A stretch of 64,000 bases of DNA from an uncultured Aquimarina sp. (GCA_947501475.1 CANMWA010000001.1:558001-622000), one strand, 5' to 3'; counted from the first letter of the stretch, positions 52,542 to 62,993 are shown. Program-made: numbers and translations. The notes: a model not told the origin generated them from the sequence alone.

Positions 52542-54058
52542 TATTTAAACTGGAATAATTGAAATTTACCATGTTCCTTATCTAAATAATTATAATACAA
52601 TTTATTTTTATGATTAAAAATATTTACAGCATTTAGATTCTCTAAATTATCTTCAAACTCATTAATTATGTCAAATACATTTAAAGGAACAGGTCCTTTT
52701 GAATGCTTAAATTCTTTATCAAATAAACAGTTAATATAGGTGGATTTAGTTGCTCCATATGAGTAATAATCGTAAAATGTAGGATTGAAATATGTATAAG
52801 TTGGGGTTAAATTTTTTTGATTAGGTGACGATGTCCCATTACTTTGATGAGTATTTGCTCCTAGAACTGCTATTGCAATTATAAGGCCTCTATCAGGAAC
52901 ATATTCTTTTGTCCCACCAAGGGTAATGTTGTATATATCATCAGTTTTATAAACCGAAATTCCGAGGTTGGCAAAGGATATATTTTTTAAAAATTCAGAT
53001 GTTTTTTCTATTTCTTTAGTTTTATCAATTTTAAGACCAAACGTTTTACTACCAGTTTTTCCCAGAATTATAGAAGAATTTTTAAAAGTTATGGAGTCTT
53101 TTTTTCCAACATAATAATCCTGGATAATTTTATCTGTTTTTAGATCAATAATTCTAAAATTCATAATTTCATCAGAGCTGGCTAACTGAAAAAGTTTATT
53201 ATCAAAAAGATATGAGTTATTCTTTTTATATTTTCCTTTTTCTTTTGATGCTTTGTCGTAAGAGTTATGAGATAATTTAAAACTATCAAGATTGATATAA
53301 AACAAATCCGTTTTGTCAGGGTTACTATCAAAAGTAAAAATGGCAATATTATTTTCTTGATAAATTTTTATTTTCTTTGATGTGGTTTCAATTACATTCG
53401 GATTATTTGATTCTATTTTTGAAACATCTTGTACCGAGATATCAAAAGATTTTGGATTTCTTGTAAGCAATGTGTAAGCACTTAATATGATGGAAGAACC
53501 AGGTGTCCTTGGGAATTCTACTTTTTCTAGAGATACAGAATGTTTTTCTGGGATGAAATTTTTATTAAATTTATATATGTTTAGTTCTGAAGATCGTTTT
53601 GTAATCGTAAAGAGAAATATTTCGTTATTATAAATAATACTTTCAATAAATAGTTCTTTCTTCAATTTGAAGGCCAACTTTTTTTCAACAAAACTATTAT
53701 TATTTGTATTAAACTGAAGAACCCCAAATTTAGATTTTTCATGATTTGTAAACAATATAGAGTAAGTTTTATCTATAATGTTATACCCAACAAAATGCTT
53801 GTATTTTGAAGGAAGAGGCTCTGCGTTTATTCGGTTTTTTTCTTGGAATAGACTATCTAATAAAACTCCTTTTACAGAGGTTTTTCCTGACATGATCAAC
53901 ATCAAATCTCCATTCTTTTGATCTAATAGAGCAAATGACTCATTTTTTTTGCTACTAGGTTTCGAATAAACATTTGTCGTTTCAAAAACTTTTTCTTGGC
54001 AAAAAATGTTTGTGCAATAGACGTTTGCAACTACAAAGAGTACAAAAAGAGACTTCAT
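52541..54058 (-). CDS. Secreted protein of unknown function
   Basis: The 505-residue protein has a signal peptide (about 1-20, ending NIFCQ) and a Ser/Asn/Lys-rich mature part. Beta-rich stretches such as ENNIAIFTFDSNPDKTDLFY may form a propeller-like or repeat fold. I do not recognise the family. Its stop overlaps the histone-deacetylase-like start (TAATG), so the two are cotranslated. Exported protein and cytosolic hydrolase in one unit are an odd pairing, and no shared pathway is visible. Confidence 0.6.
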   Translation of the reverse strand: MKSLFVLFVVANVYCTNIFCQEKVFETTNVYSKPSSKKNESFALLDQKNGDLMLIMSGKTSVKGVLLDSLFQEKNRINAEPLPSKYKHFVGYNIIDKTYSILFTNHEKSKFGVLQFNTNNNSFVEKKLAFKLKKELFIESIIYNNEIFLFTITKRSSELNIYKFNKNFIPEKHSVSLEKVEFPRTPGSSIILSAYTLLTRNPKSFDISVQDVSKIESNNPNVIETTSKKIKIYQENNIAIFTFDSNPDKTDLFYINLDSFKLSHNSYDKASKEKGKYKKNNSYLFDNKLFQLASSDEIMNFRIIDLKTDKIIQDYYVGKKDSITFKNSSIILGKTGSKTFGLKIDKTKEIEKTSEFLKNISFANLGISVYKTDDIYNITLGGTKEYVPDRGLIIAIAVLGANTHQSNGTSSPNQKNLTPTYTYFNPTFYDYYSYGATKSTYINCLFDKEFKHSKGPVPLNVFDIINEFEDNLENLNAVNIFNHKNKLYYNYLDKEHGKFQLFQFK

Positions 54059-54083
54059 AAAAAGATTTATTTTTAGAGTAAAA

Positions 54084-56162
54084 CTAACTCACAACAGCAC
54101 CAGCATTCACCTCATCCTCATCAGGATTCAAAAAAACTATTTTTCCTTCGGGATTTTCGGTCATGAGGATCATACCTTCACTTTCTACACCGCGTAGTTT
54201 TCTTGGCGCTAGGTTCACCAATACCGTAACTTTTTTACCCACAACTTCTTCTGGAGAAAAATGTTCTGCAATCCCCGAAACTATGGTTCTTATATTAATT
54301 CCTGTATCTACTTTAAGGACTAAAAGCTTTTTGGCTTTTGGCATCTTCTCAGCTTCAATAATAGTACCAATACGCATGTCTAATTTGGTAAAATCTTCAA
54401 AAGTAGCCGTGTCTTTTTGTGGTTCTACGGTGTTGTTTTCGGCTTGATTTGCTTTTTTGGTGGCTTCCAATTTTTCTAATTGTTTTTGGATTTCGGTATC
54501 TTCAATTTTTGAGAATAGTAATTCTCCTTTTCCGATTTGATGTCCTGTTGGTAGAAGTATTTCTTTTGTAGAAATTTCATTCCATTGCGTCTCGACAGAC
54601 CCCTCGACTCCGCTCGGGGTGACAGAAAGAATTCCTTTTAGTTTAGTACTTGTGAATGGCAAAAATGGCTCTGATAGTGTAGCTAAAGCTGAAGCAATCT
54701 GCAAAGCAACATATAGTACAGTTTTAGTGCGATCTTCATCTGTTTTGATGGTTTTCCAGGGTTCTTCGTCTGCCAGATACTTATTTCCTAATCGGGCTAC
54801 ATTCATCAATTCTTGGCTAGCTTCTCTAAATCGGTAACGCTCTATGGAACTAGAGATCACAGCAGGGTAGGCCTTAAGTTCTGCGAGGGTTTGTTGATCT
54901 ATCTCAGAAAATGCCGCGGGAGCAGGGATAACACCATCATAATATTTGTTGGTGAGTACTACAACTCGATTAATAAAATTACCAAATATGGCAACTAATT
55001 CGTTGTTATTGCGTGCCTGAAAATCTTTCCAGGTAAAATCGTTGTCTTTGGTTTCTGGGGCATTAGCAGTAAGCGCATAACGCAATACATCCTGTTTGTT
55101 TGGAAAATCCTCTAAGTATTCATGTAACCATACGGCCCAGTTTTTTGAGGTAGAAAGTTTGTTGCCTTCAAGATTCAAAAATTCGTTGGCAGGTACATTT
55201 TCTGGCAAAATATAGCTTCCTTCTGCCTTGAGCATACTCGGAAAAATGATACAATGAAAAACAATATTATCTTTTCCTATAAAATGCACCAATTTGGTGT
55301 CTTTGTCTTTCCAATACGGTTCCCAATCTTTTCCTTCTCGTTGCGCCCATTCTTTGGTAGAAGAAATATATCCAATAGGCGCATCAAACCATACATATAA
55401 TACTTTTCCTTCGGCTCCTTCAACAGGAACCGGGATTCCCCAGTCTAAATCTCTTGTAACGGCACGAGGGCGTAATCCATCATCGACCCAAGATTTGATC
55501 TGACCGTACACATTGGTTTTCCAATCTTTTTTATGGCCTACAAGTACCCATTCTCTTAAAAAATCTTCATATTGATCCAAAGGTAAAAACCAATGTTTTG
55601 TTTGTTTAAGGATAGGTTCTGCTCCCGAAATTGTAGATTTTGGATTAATTAGTTCGGTTGCACTAAGCGTACTTCCGCAATTTTCGCATTGATCGCCATA
55701 GGCTTCCTCATTTCCACATTTTGGGCAAGTGCCAGTTACAAATCGATCGGCAAGAAATTGATCGGCTTCGGGATCATATAATTGTTCTGATGTTTCTTCG
55801 ATAAACTTACCATCTTCATACATCTTTTTGAAAAACTCTGAAGCTGTTTCGTGATGAATAGAAGCAGAGGTTCTTGAGTAATTATCAAAAGTTATCCCAA
55901 AATCATGAAATGACTTTTTGATAATAGTATGATACTTATCTATAATAACTTGTGGAGAAACACCTTCTTTTTTGGCACGCATCGGGATTGCAGCTCCATG
56001 CTCATCACTACCACAAATAAAAGCAACATCATTGCCGGTAATTCTAAGGTAACGTGAATAAATATCGGCAGGTACATAAACGCCTGCAAGATGACCTATA
56101 TGAATTGGGCCGTTTGTATATGGTAATGCTGCTGTGATGGTGTATCTTCCCTTTGTGCTCAT
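54084..56162 (-). CDS. metG: Methionyl-tRNA synthetase
   Basis: The 692-residue class I aminoacyl-tRNA synthetase charges tRNA-Met. HIGH is at residues 21-24, the zinc-binding [19 protein letters not shown] follows, and the KMSKS equivalent is KLSTS. The C-terminal EMAP/OB tRNA-binding domain (about 580-692, [18 protein letters not shown]) is fused as in many bacteria. The ATG at 56162 was preferred because the upstream extension is hydrophobic and not conserved. Between the anticodon-binding region and the OB domain, near residue 517, the text [15 protein letters not shown] is a translated repeat insertion. Confidence 0.95.
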   Translation of the reverse strand: MSTKGRYTITAALPYTNGPIHIGHLAGVYVPADIYSRYLRITGNDVAFICGSDEHGAAIPMRAKKEGVSPQVIIDKYHTIIKKSFHDFGITFDNYSRTSASIHHETASEFFKKMYEDGKFIEETSEQLYDPEADQFLADRFVTGTCPKCGNEEAYGDQCENCGSTLSATELINPKSTISGAEPILKQTKHWFLPLDQYEDFLREWVLVGHKKDWKTNVYGQIKSWVDDGLRPRAVTRDLDWGIPVPVEGAEGKVLYVWFDAPIGYISSTKEWAQREGKDWEPYWKDKDTKLVHFIGKDNIVFHCIIFPSMLKAEGSYILPENVPANEFLNLEGNKLSTSKNWAVWLHEYLEDFPNKQDVLRYALTANAPETKDNDFTWKDFQARNNNELVAIFGNFINRVVVLTNKYYDGVIPAPAAFSEIDQQTLAELKAYPAVISSSIERYRFREASQELMNVARLGNKYLADEEPWKTIKTDEDRTKTVLYVALQIASALATLSEPFLPFTSTKLKGILSVTPSGVEGSVETQWNEISTKEILLPTGHQIGKGELLFSKIEDTEIQKQLEKLEATKKANQAENNTVEPQKDTATFEDFTKLDMRIGTIIEAEKMPKAKKLLVLKVDTGINIRTIVSGIAEHFSPEEVVGKKVTVLVNLAPRKLRGVESEGMILMTENPEGKIVFLNPDEDEVNAGAVVS
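54588..54626. repeat. REP-like repeat inserted in frame within metG
   Basis: The bases CGTCTCGACAGACCCCTCGA followed by CTCCGCTCGGGGTGACAG match a palindromic repeat I recognise as common between genes in Flavobacteriia. Here it lies inside metG and reads in frame as [16 protein letters not shown] and GGGGT arms form an imperfect hairpin. Confidence 0.65.
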
Positions 56163-56210
56163 TGTGCTTAAAAATAAGGCACAAAGGTAATAAAAACACA
56201 TGCAAAATAT

Positions 56211-56253
56211 TACCACTTATAGCATTCAAAATAATTGAATGCTATAAGTGGTA
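56211..56253 (-). terminator. Strong terminator after the DUF1501 gene
   Basis: A perfect 19-bp stem, TACCACTTATAGCATTCAA with TTGAATGCTATAAGTGGTA, around AATAA, followed on the reverse strand by ATATTTTG. It closes the DUF1800/DUF1501 operon and sits just before metG. Confidence 0.88.
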
Positions 56254-56265
56254 ATAGATACTATT

Positions 56266-57897
56266 TTATGAAATTAAGATTGATTTACTATAATTACCAT
56301 TATTGGTCTGAATCTGATATACATAAGGCCCTGTACTTAACCTCGTTTGTGCCGTTTCTTTTACATTAATCACCAGATCGACGCCTTCAACAAGCATATC
56401 ATTGGCAAGTGTTGCTACTTTTTGACCAATGATGTTATACAATGCAACATCAATATGTGTAGTTTGTGTACTTACAATATTAAGATATGTTTGATTATCA
56501 CTATAGGTGGGGATATGTGTTAATGTTTCGCCTTCGCCTTGAGGAATACTTGAGCCTGAACAATTAAACCCTAATTCTAAGGATTCTAGCGGGCTACCTT
56601 CTAATAATACCTTTCCTACCAAAGTTTCATCGATACATAACCAGTCTTTCATTACGGTAGCATATACTTGCCTAAAATCTGTGGTATTTGTTACATTACC
56701 ACCACGAGTTAAACTAGAGAGGTCTGGGTGATCTCCTACAAAACCACTACCGTTAAGAGCAGGTCCAAAAAACATGGTTGGTGCAGCAGTACCGTGATCG
56801 GTACCTAAAGATCCATTTTCGGTAAATCGTCTTCCAAATTCAGACATCGTCATCGTAAGGACTTTACCATCCCAGTCATCAGACTGATCTGCTGCCAGGT
56901 CTTTATAAAAAGTACTTACTGCTTCAGAAAAAGAAGTAAGCAATTGTTGATGTCTTTGCGTTTGGTTATTATGTGTATCAAATCCTCCTAAAGTTACTAG
57001 AAATACTTTGGTACCTAGACCGCCACGTATTAATCGAGAGATGATACGAAACTGTCTTCCAAGGCTATCATCTTGATATGTACCTGCATACTCGGGAGAA
57101 TTATCAAAAGCAGCACTAATGACTTCTGCATAATTAAAAGTCGTATTGGTTGCTTCTCTTAAAAACCTGAGTCTATCATCATACGTACATTCTCCTAGTC
57201 CATCGAGATTATAGAAGGTTTCATTTTCTATAATTTGTTGTAGTCTTCTTGGATCAGAAACTGCAAAAGAATAATCACTTTCTGGACCTTTGAAAATTAG
57301 ATTTCCGATACTACCAATCTGGATTGATGGTGGACTAGCGGGTGGGTTAAAGAAATAATCTGGATAAATCTCTCCAAAATATCTACCCATAAAACCAGTA
57401 CGATCATCTTCAACAAGGTTGGTATTTGCATAAATATCTGATCCTTTAAAGTGCGATAAAGAAGAGTCTTCGTATCCAACACCATGAACGACTTTCATCT
57501 GGCCTTCACCCCATACGCTTTCGAGCTTATTCATGGGTTTGGGCATTGCAAATTCATCATCAAGAGTTATAAATTCACTGGGTGGGATTTTTATCAATGG
57601 TCTAGCATTGGCATAAATATCATAATCGTATACAGGAATAATGGTATTAAATCCATCATTACCTCCTTGTAATCGGCAGATAACTAAAATATTATCACTT
57701 TCGGTTTGGCTAAGAGCGATAGAAAGTGGAGAAGGACGGGATACAGAAAGTGGTGTGTTGGCCAACATCATAGAGCCACCGCCAACAAGTCCCATAGCCT
57801 GCAGAAACGATCTCCTGTTCCATTGTACATGCTCTTCGTTATTACAGTTACCGTCTTTGTCTAGTTTTATATTTTTATTGTGATTTGTTTCGCACAT
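56266..57897 (-). CDS. DUF1501 family protein with Tat signal and T9SS sorting domain
   Basis: The 543-residue protein has a twin-arginine motif at 28-29 (NRRSFLQAMGLVGGG), so it is exported folded. The main body (about 60-450) is DUF1501, a sulfatase/alkaline-phosphatase-like fold (RLQGGNDGFNTIIPVYDYD, GGFDTHNNQTQRHQQ, SEFGRRFTENGS). The last 75 residues form a type A T9SS C-terminal domain (VALYNIIGQKVATL, GPYVYQIQTNNG), implying surface secretion. It follows the DUF1800 gene by six bases. Substrate unknown. Confidence 0.88.
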   Translation of the reverse strand: MCETNHNKNIKLDKDGNCNNEEHVQWNRRSFLQAMGLVGGGSMMLANTPLSVSRPSPLSIALSQTESDNILVICRLQGGNDGFNTIIPVYDYDIYANARPLIKIPPSEFITLDDEFAMPKPMNKLESVWGEGQMKVVHGVGYEDSSLSHFKGSDIYANTNLVEDDRTGFMGRYFGEIYPDYFFNPPASPPSIQIGSIGNLIFKGPESDYSFAVSDPRRLQQIIENETFYNLDGLGECTYDDRLRFLREATNTTFNYAEVISAAFDNSPEYAGTYQDDSLGRQFRIISRLIRGGLGTKVFLVTLGGFDTHNNQTQRHQQLLTSFSEAVSTFYKDLAADQSDDWDGKVLTMTMSEFGRRFTENGSLGTDHGTAAPTMFFGPALNGSGFVGDHPDLSSLTRGGNVTNTTDFRQVYATVMKDWLCIDETLVGKVLLEGSPLESLELGFNCSGSSIPQGEGETLTHIPTYSDNQTYLNIVSTQTTHIDVALYNIIGQKVATLANDMLVEGVDLVINVKETAQTRLSTGPYVYQIQTNNGNYSKSILIS

Positions 57898-57903
57898 AGC
57901 TTT

Positions 57904-59427
57904 TTATTTAAGTTGAAATTCGGGGATGTCTACAATGTAATCTAAGAGTGCAATAAATTGCTCTGATACTTCGGTAAAACCGAGATTCCAGGTTGGGCTT
58001 CCGCCAATCTCATAATAGGTAGGAGGGAAAATCTCCTTAAAAACACCTAGAATTTCATTAAAAATCACATCATCTTGAATTCCTCTTGGGAAAAAATAAT
58101 TAACAATAGCTCTCACTACAATTTCTACTTCTGGACCGCTTAAAGTAGGGGCTAAATTTCCATCGGCGGCAGTGCCAATAGGTAATCCTACAACAAAATC
58201 CCTAAACTGTTGCGTGTTTGATTGTTGGGCTTGATTTATGATAAATCGCGCACTTTCCCATCGACCAATCAAAAGATCAGGGCTTATCCAATCCCCATCT
58301 CCTTGCCAGCCTTCAACATCAATTGGGTTTAATACATCTTGGCCCAGCATTCGTACTGCTCCCCTAATATAATCAGGGACATTGGCAGTTTGAAGAGAGA
58401 ATCCTAATTCATTATAAAAACAAATCAAGATGTCACAAGGGCTTTTAATAATTGCACCTATAGCCTCAAAATTAAAGAAATGTTCACTTTTAAAAAGTTG
58501 TCGTAATACAGGAGCGATTTGAAAATTATTATCAATAAACGTTTGTGCCATTTGCGCAACAATAGCTTCACTACAAGTTGGACTTACAAAATAGGCGTAT
58601 AATTTTGTGCAAATAAATGTAGCTACCTGTCTTTCTCGTTGTTGAAATAATATATTAATGACATCATCATATGTCCAGTTTCCGGTTTGCCCAAAAATAG
58701 TTTTAGATTCATTGCTAAATTGCTGAGCGTCAAATAATATATCACCCCATGAAACCCCATTAGTATCTACATATCCTGTTAGGGCTTTTGCAGTTTCTTG
58801 TATATCGTTTTCGGTATATGCATTATCAACACCTAGGGTAAAAAGCTCATACAATTCTCGAGCATAATTCTCATTAGGGCGGTCTTTTATGTTTTCATCA
58901 CCATTAAGATATACCAACATTGCATTCGAAATGCCTATGTCGTATACAAAATCTCTAAAATTCCCAAGCGCATGCATCTGTAGAAGATTGTAATATTGAG
59001 ATTGGTAGGCCGGGCTTCTATACGTATCATCTTCGGTTACAAAATGATTACTCCAAAACAAAGTAAGACGTTCTCGAACTCCATTTTGAATCAGATCATT
59101 GACCATTTGGTTTTTTCCTTCTTGTCTATAAAAACCAGGGTCATTTTCTCCATTAGCCATTTCGGCAGCTTCGAATTGTTCTCTATTCCAAAATCCCCAT
59201 ACGGGTGGCGGAGTAGTATTTAAAGCAATAGCTTGATCAATAAGGTTATCGACTAATGCAGAAGGATCATTTTGGGCCAAAGCGGCCAAAACCTCTGTTT
59301 TTGAGGCTCCAAAACCAATTCTGCGATATAAATGATGTATTCTAGTAACATTCCAAGGATTCTCTGCTGAAGGAACGTATACATCCAAAGAATCTAGATT
59401 ACACGAGGTATCAGATATCATAGGCAT
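57904..59427 (-). CDS. DUF1800 domain protein
   Basis: The 507-residue protein starts with the DUF1800 signature HHLYRRIGFGAS and carries VRERLTLFWSNHFVTEDD, MLVYLNGDENIKDRPNENYA and RELYELFTLG in order. DUF1800 and DUF1501 genes are commonly adjacent, and here they are six bases apart. No signal peptide is clear at this start, so either it is cytosolic or the true start lies elsewhere. Function unknown. Confidence 0.85.
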   Translation of the reverse strand: MPMISDTSCNLDSLDVYVPSAENPWNVTRIHHLYRRIGFGASKTEVLAALAQNDPSALVDNLIDQAIALNTTPPPVWGFWNREQFEAAEMANGENDPGFYRQEGKNQMVNDLIQNGVRERLTLFWSNHFVTEDDTYRSPAYQSQYYNLLQMHALGNFRDFVYDIGISNAMLVYLNGDENIKDRPNENYARELYELFTLGVDNAYTENDIQETAKALTGYVDTNGVSWGDILFDAQQFSNESKTIFGQTGNWTYDDVINILFQQRERQVATFICTKLYAYFVSPTCSEAIVAQMAQTFIDNNFQIAPVLRQLFKSEHFFNFEAIGAIIKSPCDILICFYNELGFSLQTANVPDYIRGAVRMLGQDVLNPIDVEGWQGDGDWISPDLLIGRWESARFIINQAQQSNTQQFRDFVVGLPIGTAADGNLAPTLSGPEVEIVVRAIVNYFFPRGIQDDVIFNEILGVFKEIFPPTYYEIGGSPTWNLGFTEVSEQFIALLDYIVDIPEFQLK

Positions 59428-59526
59428 AAGATTTAATAGTAAAGTTGAGGGACAAATTCAACACAATATAATAGATAATAACGAAAGTCTTTGTTAATTA
59501 GTATCATAATTTTGAAATTTTAAGAA

Positions 59527-60423
59527 ATGTTTACCCCTGATTTTGTTAAGGCTGGAGATAAAATAGCAATAGTTTCTACTGCCAGAAAAATTGATTTAAA
59601 AGAAGTTAAAGAGGCGATAGATATCTTAAAACAATGGAGATTGCAACCTGTTTTAGGTTCAACAATAGGGTTGCAAGCCCATCAGTTTGCTGGATCTGAT
59701 GAAGAAAGAAGAGCAGATTTTCAGCATATGCTTGATGATAAAAATATCAAAGCAATATGGTGTGCCCGAGGTGGTTATGGCACGGTTAGGATTATTGATC
59801 AAATCGACTTTTCTGAGTTTTGTAAGCACCCAAAATGGATCATTGGGTATTCTGATATTACGGTACTACATTCTCATATTCATAATTTTAGAATTGCTAC
59901 ATTACATGCTCCTATGCCAATAGATATTCATAAAAGCACCAAAGAATCAATACACTCATTAAAAGATATTCTTTTTGGAAAAAAAGTAGGATATACCATC
60001 CCAGCTTCTAAAAAAAATAAGATAGGTACATGTGAAGGGCAATTAATCGGAGGCAATTTGTCGATGTTGTATTCTATGTGTGGCTCTGCATCATCACTAG
60101 ATACTTCGGGAAAGATTTTGTGCATTGAAGATTTAGACGAATATCTTTATCATATAGATCGAATGCTATATAACTTAAAACGGAATGGATATTTTGATAA
60201 GCTATCAGGATTGATCGTTGGCGGGATGACCAAAATGCACGATAATAATATTCCTTTTGGTAAAAAAGCAAAAAAAATAATCCTGGATATAGTCAAAGAG
60301 TATAATTTCCCGGTAGCGTTTAATTTTCCGATGGGGCATATCGAAGATAATCGAACCCTTATTTTTGGAGCAGAAGTTACTTTGCAGGTAGGTAAAGATG
60401 AAGTTAAATTTGAGTATAAATAA
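59527..60423 (+). CDS. LD-carboxypeptidase (peptidase S66)
   Basis: The 298-residue serine peptidase cleaves the L-Lys/meso-DAP to D-Ala bond in muropeptide recycling. The nucleophile is Ser109 in IIGYSDITVLH, with GARGGYG-like WCARGGYGTVRI at 78-89 and the catalytic Glu and His in the C-terminal domain (GTCEGQLIGGNLSML, PMGHIEDNRTL). No signal peptide is present, so it acts in the cytosol. The yraN gene follows two bases later. Confidence 0.92.
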   Translation: MFTPDFVKAGDKIAIVSTARKIDLKEVKEAIDILKQWRLQPVLGSTIGLQAHQFAGSDEERRADFQHMLDDKNIKAIWCARGGYGTVRIIDQIDFSEFCKHPKWIIGYSDITVLHSHIHNFRIATLHAPMPIDIHKSTKESIHSLKDILFGKKVGYTIPASKKNKIGTCEGQLIGGNLSMLYSMCGSASSLDTSGKILCIEDLDEYLYHIDRMLYNLKRNGYFDKLSGLIVGGMTKMHDNNIPFGKKAKKIILDIVKEYNFPVAFNFPMGHIEDNRTLIFGAEVTLQVGKDEVKFEYK

Positions 60424-60425
60424 TC

Positions 60426-60785
60426 ATGGCAGAACATAATGCATTAGGTAAAAAAGGAGAACAATTGGCAGTTGATTTTCTGTCTAAAAAAGGATATGAT
60501 ATCCTTGAGAAAAACTATCGATATCTAAAATCTGAAGTAGATATTATAGCTAGAAAAGAAAATATTGTAGTGGCAGTCGAAGTCAAAACCAGAAGCACCC
60601 CAGAGTTTGGTAACCCACAAGATTTTGTAAAACCCAAGCAAATACAATCTTTGGTCAAAGCTATTGATCACTATATCACAGATAATGATCTTGATGTCGA
60701 AGTGCGTTTTGATATTGTTGCTATTATACAAAATAAATTAGGGACCAATATCGAACATCTTGAGGATGCTTTTTATCATTTTTGA
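60426..60785 (+). CDS. YraN family (UPF0102) nuclease-fold protein
   Basis: The 119-residue protein has the endonuclease-like YraN fold: GEQLAVDFLSKKGYDILEKN (10-29), YRYLKSEVDIIARKENIVVA and VEVKTRS (about 50-57), with the E/D-x-E-x-K catalytic core. Its biological role is not settled; a link to DNA repair or recombination is assumed. It shares an operon with LD-carboxypeptidase and ends at a terminator. Confidence 0.9.
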   Translation: MAEHNALGKKGEQLAVDFLSKKGYDILEKNYRYLKSEVDIIARKENIVVAVEVKTRSTPEFGNPQDFVKPKQIQSLVKAIDHYITDNDLDVEVRFDIVAIIQNKLGTNIEHLEDAFYHF

Positions 60786-60802
60786 TAGGAATGCTAAACA
60801 AC

Positions 60803-60832
60803 AAAAGCTTATGATCTAAACCATAAGCTTTT
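60803..60832 (+). terminator. Terminator after the LD-carboxypeptidase/yraN operon
   Basis: AAAAGCTTATG (60803-60813) pairs perfectly with CATAAGCTTTT (60822-60832), followed by ATTGTTTTTG. It can also act for the convergent lipoprotein gene. Confidence 0.85.
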
Positions 60833-60857
60833 ATTGTTTTTGTGATTTAAAGATGAA

Positions 60858-61526
60858 TTAAAACCTTCTTTTAAGCGTGACATAAATATTGTTTCTAGAA
60901 CCACCTACGGCACCTCCCGGAACTTCATAATCTCTAGTTCTCGATATGTTGTAAAAAACATCCATGATATCATCTTCTGGGCTATAAATTGTTCTATTTC
61001 CAAAAGCAAAATAACCTTCTCTTAAGAAATCATCTGTAATAATGCGTACTGCTTGGGCTACAGGAGTATTTAAGAACCTGTTAGGTTGATAAGTCGTGAT
61101 GAATATTGGCTGAGTAAACCCCGGAAATGTATCATCTGCTTCTATAAATACAATACTTACTACCCCTTCTGCATAATTGTTCCCCCAATCGATCATTTTT
61201 TGATCTGGGTAGTACATTTCTTTATCATGATTTGCATACGGCATACGCACAGTTGAAATTATTGGCTGTTTGTTACTGCTAAGTCCAATAATATGAGCAT
61301 ACACTTCTGCATTACCTCTATTCCAAGGTTCATGATCATTTCGCATCCATAGGGTAGTAAGCCTAGTATTTTTAGCATGATCTATAATAGCTGTTGCAGA
61401 AAGCTTTTCTGTATTGCTATTGTTCTCAATAGCATCTGTTTCTTGTAAATCATTTTCTGTTTCACAAGAAGAAAATGAAATTACCAATACCATTGCTGTA
61501 ATTGTTGTTAAAAATAGATGTTTCAT
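60858..61526 (-). CDS. Lipoprotein of unknown function
   Basis: The 222-residue precursor has a signal with lipobox FSSC (Cys20). The mature part is rich in aromatic and Asn residues, with TRLTTLWMRNDHEPWNRGNA and SIVFIEADDTFPG, and ends in basic, beta-rich text (PGGAVGGSRNNIYVTLKRRF). The family is not recognised. It stands alone between the terminator after yraN and a 267-base gap. Confidence 0.6.
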   Translation of the reverse strand: MKHLFLTTITAMVLVISFSSCETENDLQETDAIENNSNTEKLSATAIIDHAKNTRLTTLWMRNDHEPWNRGNAEVYAHIIGLSSNKQPIISTVRMPYANHDKEMYYPDQKMIDWGNNYAEGVVSIVFIEADDTFPGFTQPIFITTYQPNRFLNTPVAQAVRIITDDFLREGYFAFGNRTIYSPEDDIMDVFYNISRTRDYEVPGGAVGGSRNNIYVTLKRRF

Positions 61527-61793
61527 GTAGTCTTATTTTTTTGTTATTTATAGTCGACAATATTAGGACTAAGGATAAGAAAAGGGTGTGACGAATGTTT
61601 CAATTTCAGGGACCTTTGTTTCATGATGTATTGTAAAGTGCATTTTTGATAGGATAATCGGTTTCAAGATTTTTTTACTAAAAAAGTGATGTTTTTTATG
61701 AGTAAGGATCTCTTTTGTAAGTACGAATGGATATCTTCGGTCGAAGAATACCTCATATTTCAATACTTTTATATCAAAATCACTTATTTCTAA

Positions 61794-62912
61794 ATGCAGC
61801 CGTTTGAGTTTATAGATTTGATACTTTTTTTTGGAATTAGCCAGGGGATATTTTTGGCAGTTACATTACAACTGCTTAAAAATAAAAATACAGCAGCAAA
61901 TAAAATCCTCTCGATCATTTTGGTATTATCGGTATTCATGCTATTGGGGAGAATGATTTTTTTTAAATACCTGACCGTACGATTATTTCAATGGACAATT
62001 CTTATTGATGCTGTGATTTTTATTTTCGGACCCTTGTGTCATATGTATTTTAGGCGATTGATCTTTGCAAAAAATGATAATTTTAAACTTTTATGGAAAC
62101 ATTACATCCCAGTGTTACTACAAGTATTATTTTCTGTATACGTATTATCAGATAGTCCCGAACGATTTTCAGAGAAATTAACCTTGGGCTATTTTGCAGT
62201 ACCTTTTCTTATTATTGAAGGCTGCGGGATTATTTCTAATGGTTACTATTGGCGATTAAACACCAACTTGTTAAGAGCCTATACAGCTCAAGAGAAGAAT
62301 AAAGTTTCGTATCAACAAGGGTTAGTGTCTTTTTTAAAATTCTTTCAAATATCCTTAGGTATTTTTATACTACTTTGGGTAATAAATTTTGTATCTGCCA
62401 GTTTTTTTGATGTTACTATACAATGGGTCAGTTATAACTCGGTTTGGGGTGCCATTTCGGTATTTATATTTGTAGTAGGGTACTATAGTCTTAAAGAACC
62501 AGAGCTTTTTAGAATTCCTTTTCAAAAAGAAAAAACAAACCCACAAAAACGATTACCACAAGATCAGATCAGTGCTCTCGAAAAAGAATTAAAATATGTT
62601 ATTGAAGAAGAAAAGATATTCTTAAAACCCGATTTAACATTGCGCGATCTTTCTGAACGGTTAGATATCTCTACACATAACATATCGTGGTATATAAACA
62701 CCGTTTTGGATAGTAATTTTTATGACTATGTTAATCATCATAGGGTTAAAGAATTTTTAAGAAAAGTCGAAAATAACGAACATCATGATCATACCATACT
62801 AGCCATCTCTATAGATGTAGGGTTTAATTCTAAATCAACTTTTAATAAGGCTTTCAAATTCGAAATGAAGGATACCCCCAGCAATTATATAAAACAACTG
62901 CCAGTACCCTAA
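61794..62912 (+). CDS. Membrane-anchored AraC family transcriptional regulator
   Basis: The 372-residue protein has seven hydrophobic helices (about 8-235) and a C-terminal AraC DNA-binding region with two helix-turn-helices (about 285-368: LRDLSERLDISTHNISWYIN, DYVNHHRVKEFLRKV, DVGFNSKSTFNKAFK). Such 7TM-AraC regulators in Bacteroidota sense envelope or extracellular signals. The gene is 81 bases upstream of the NHL-repeat lipoprotein gene, a natural target. Its own signal is unknown. Confidence 0.88.
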   Translation: MQPFEFIDLILFFGISQGIFLAVTLQLLKNKNTAANKILSIILVLSVFMLLGRMIFFKYLTVRLFQWTILIDAVIFIFGPLCHMYFRRLIFAKNDNFKLLWKHYIPVLLQVLFSVYVLSDSPERFSEKLTLGYFAVPFLIIEGCGIISNGYYWRLNTNLLRAYTAQEKNKVSYQQGLVSFLKFFQISLGIFILLWVINFVSASFFDVTIQWVSYNSVWGAISVFIFVVGYYSLKEPELFRIPFQKEKTNPQKRLPQDQISALEKELKYVIEEEKIFLKPDLTLRDLSERLDISTHNISWYINTVLDSNFYDYVNHHRVKEFLRKVENNEHHDHTILAISIDVGFNSKSTFNKAFKFEMKDTPSNYIKQLPVP

Positions 62913-62993
62913 AAATAGGTGTGATACGATCCAAAACGTCGATTTTTAAGATGCTTCTTGATACTTTGGTTGTATAATCTAAAAATCACAATC

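Noticed and set aside
56163..56216. Extended N-terminus of metG
   Set aside because: Hydrophobic, cysteine-rich residues unlike MetG precede the conserved [15 protein letters not shown] start.
61527..61793. 64-residue reverse-strand open frame in the gap before the AraC gene
   Set aside because: It has no family features, no promoter or ribosome site, and atypical composition; the gap is probably regulatory for the AraC gene.
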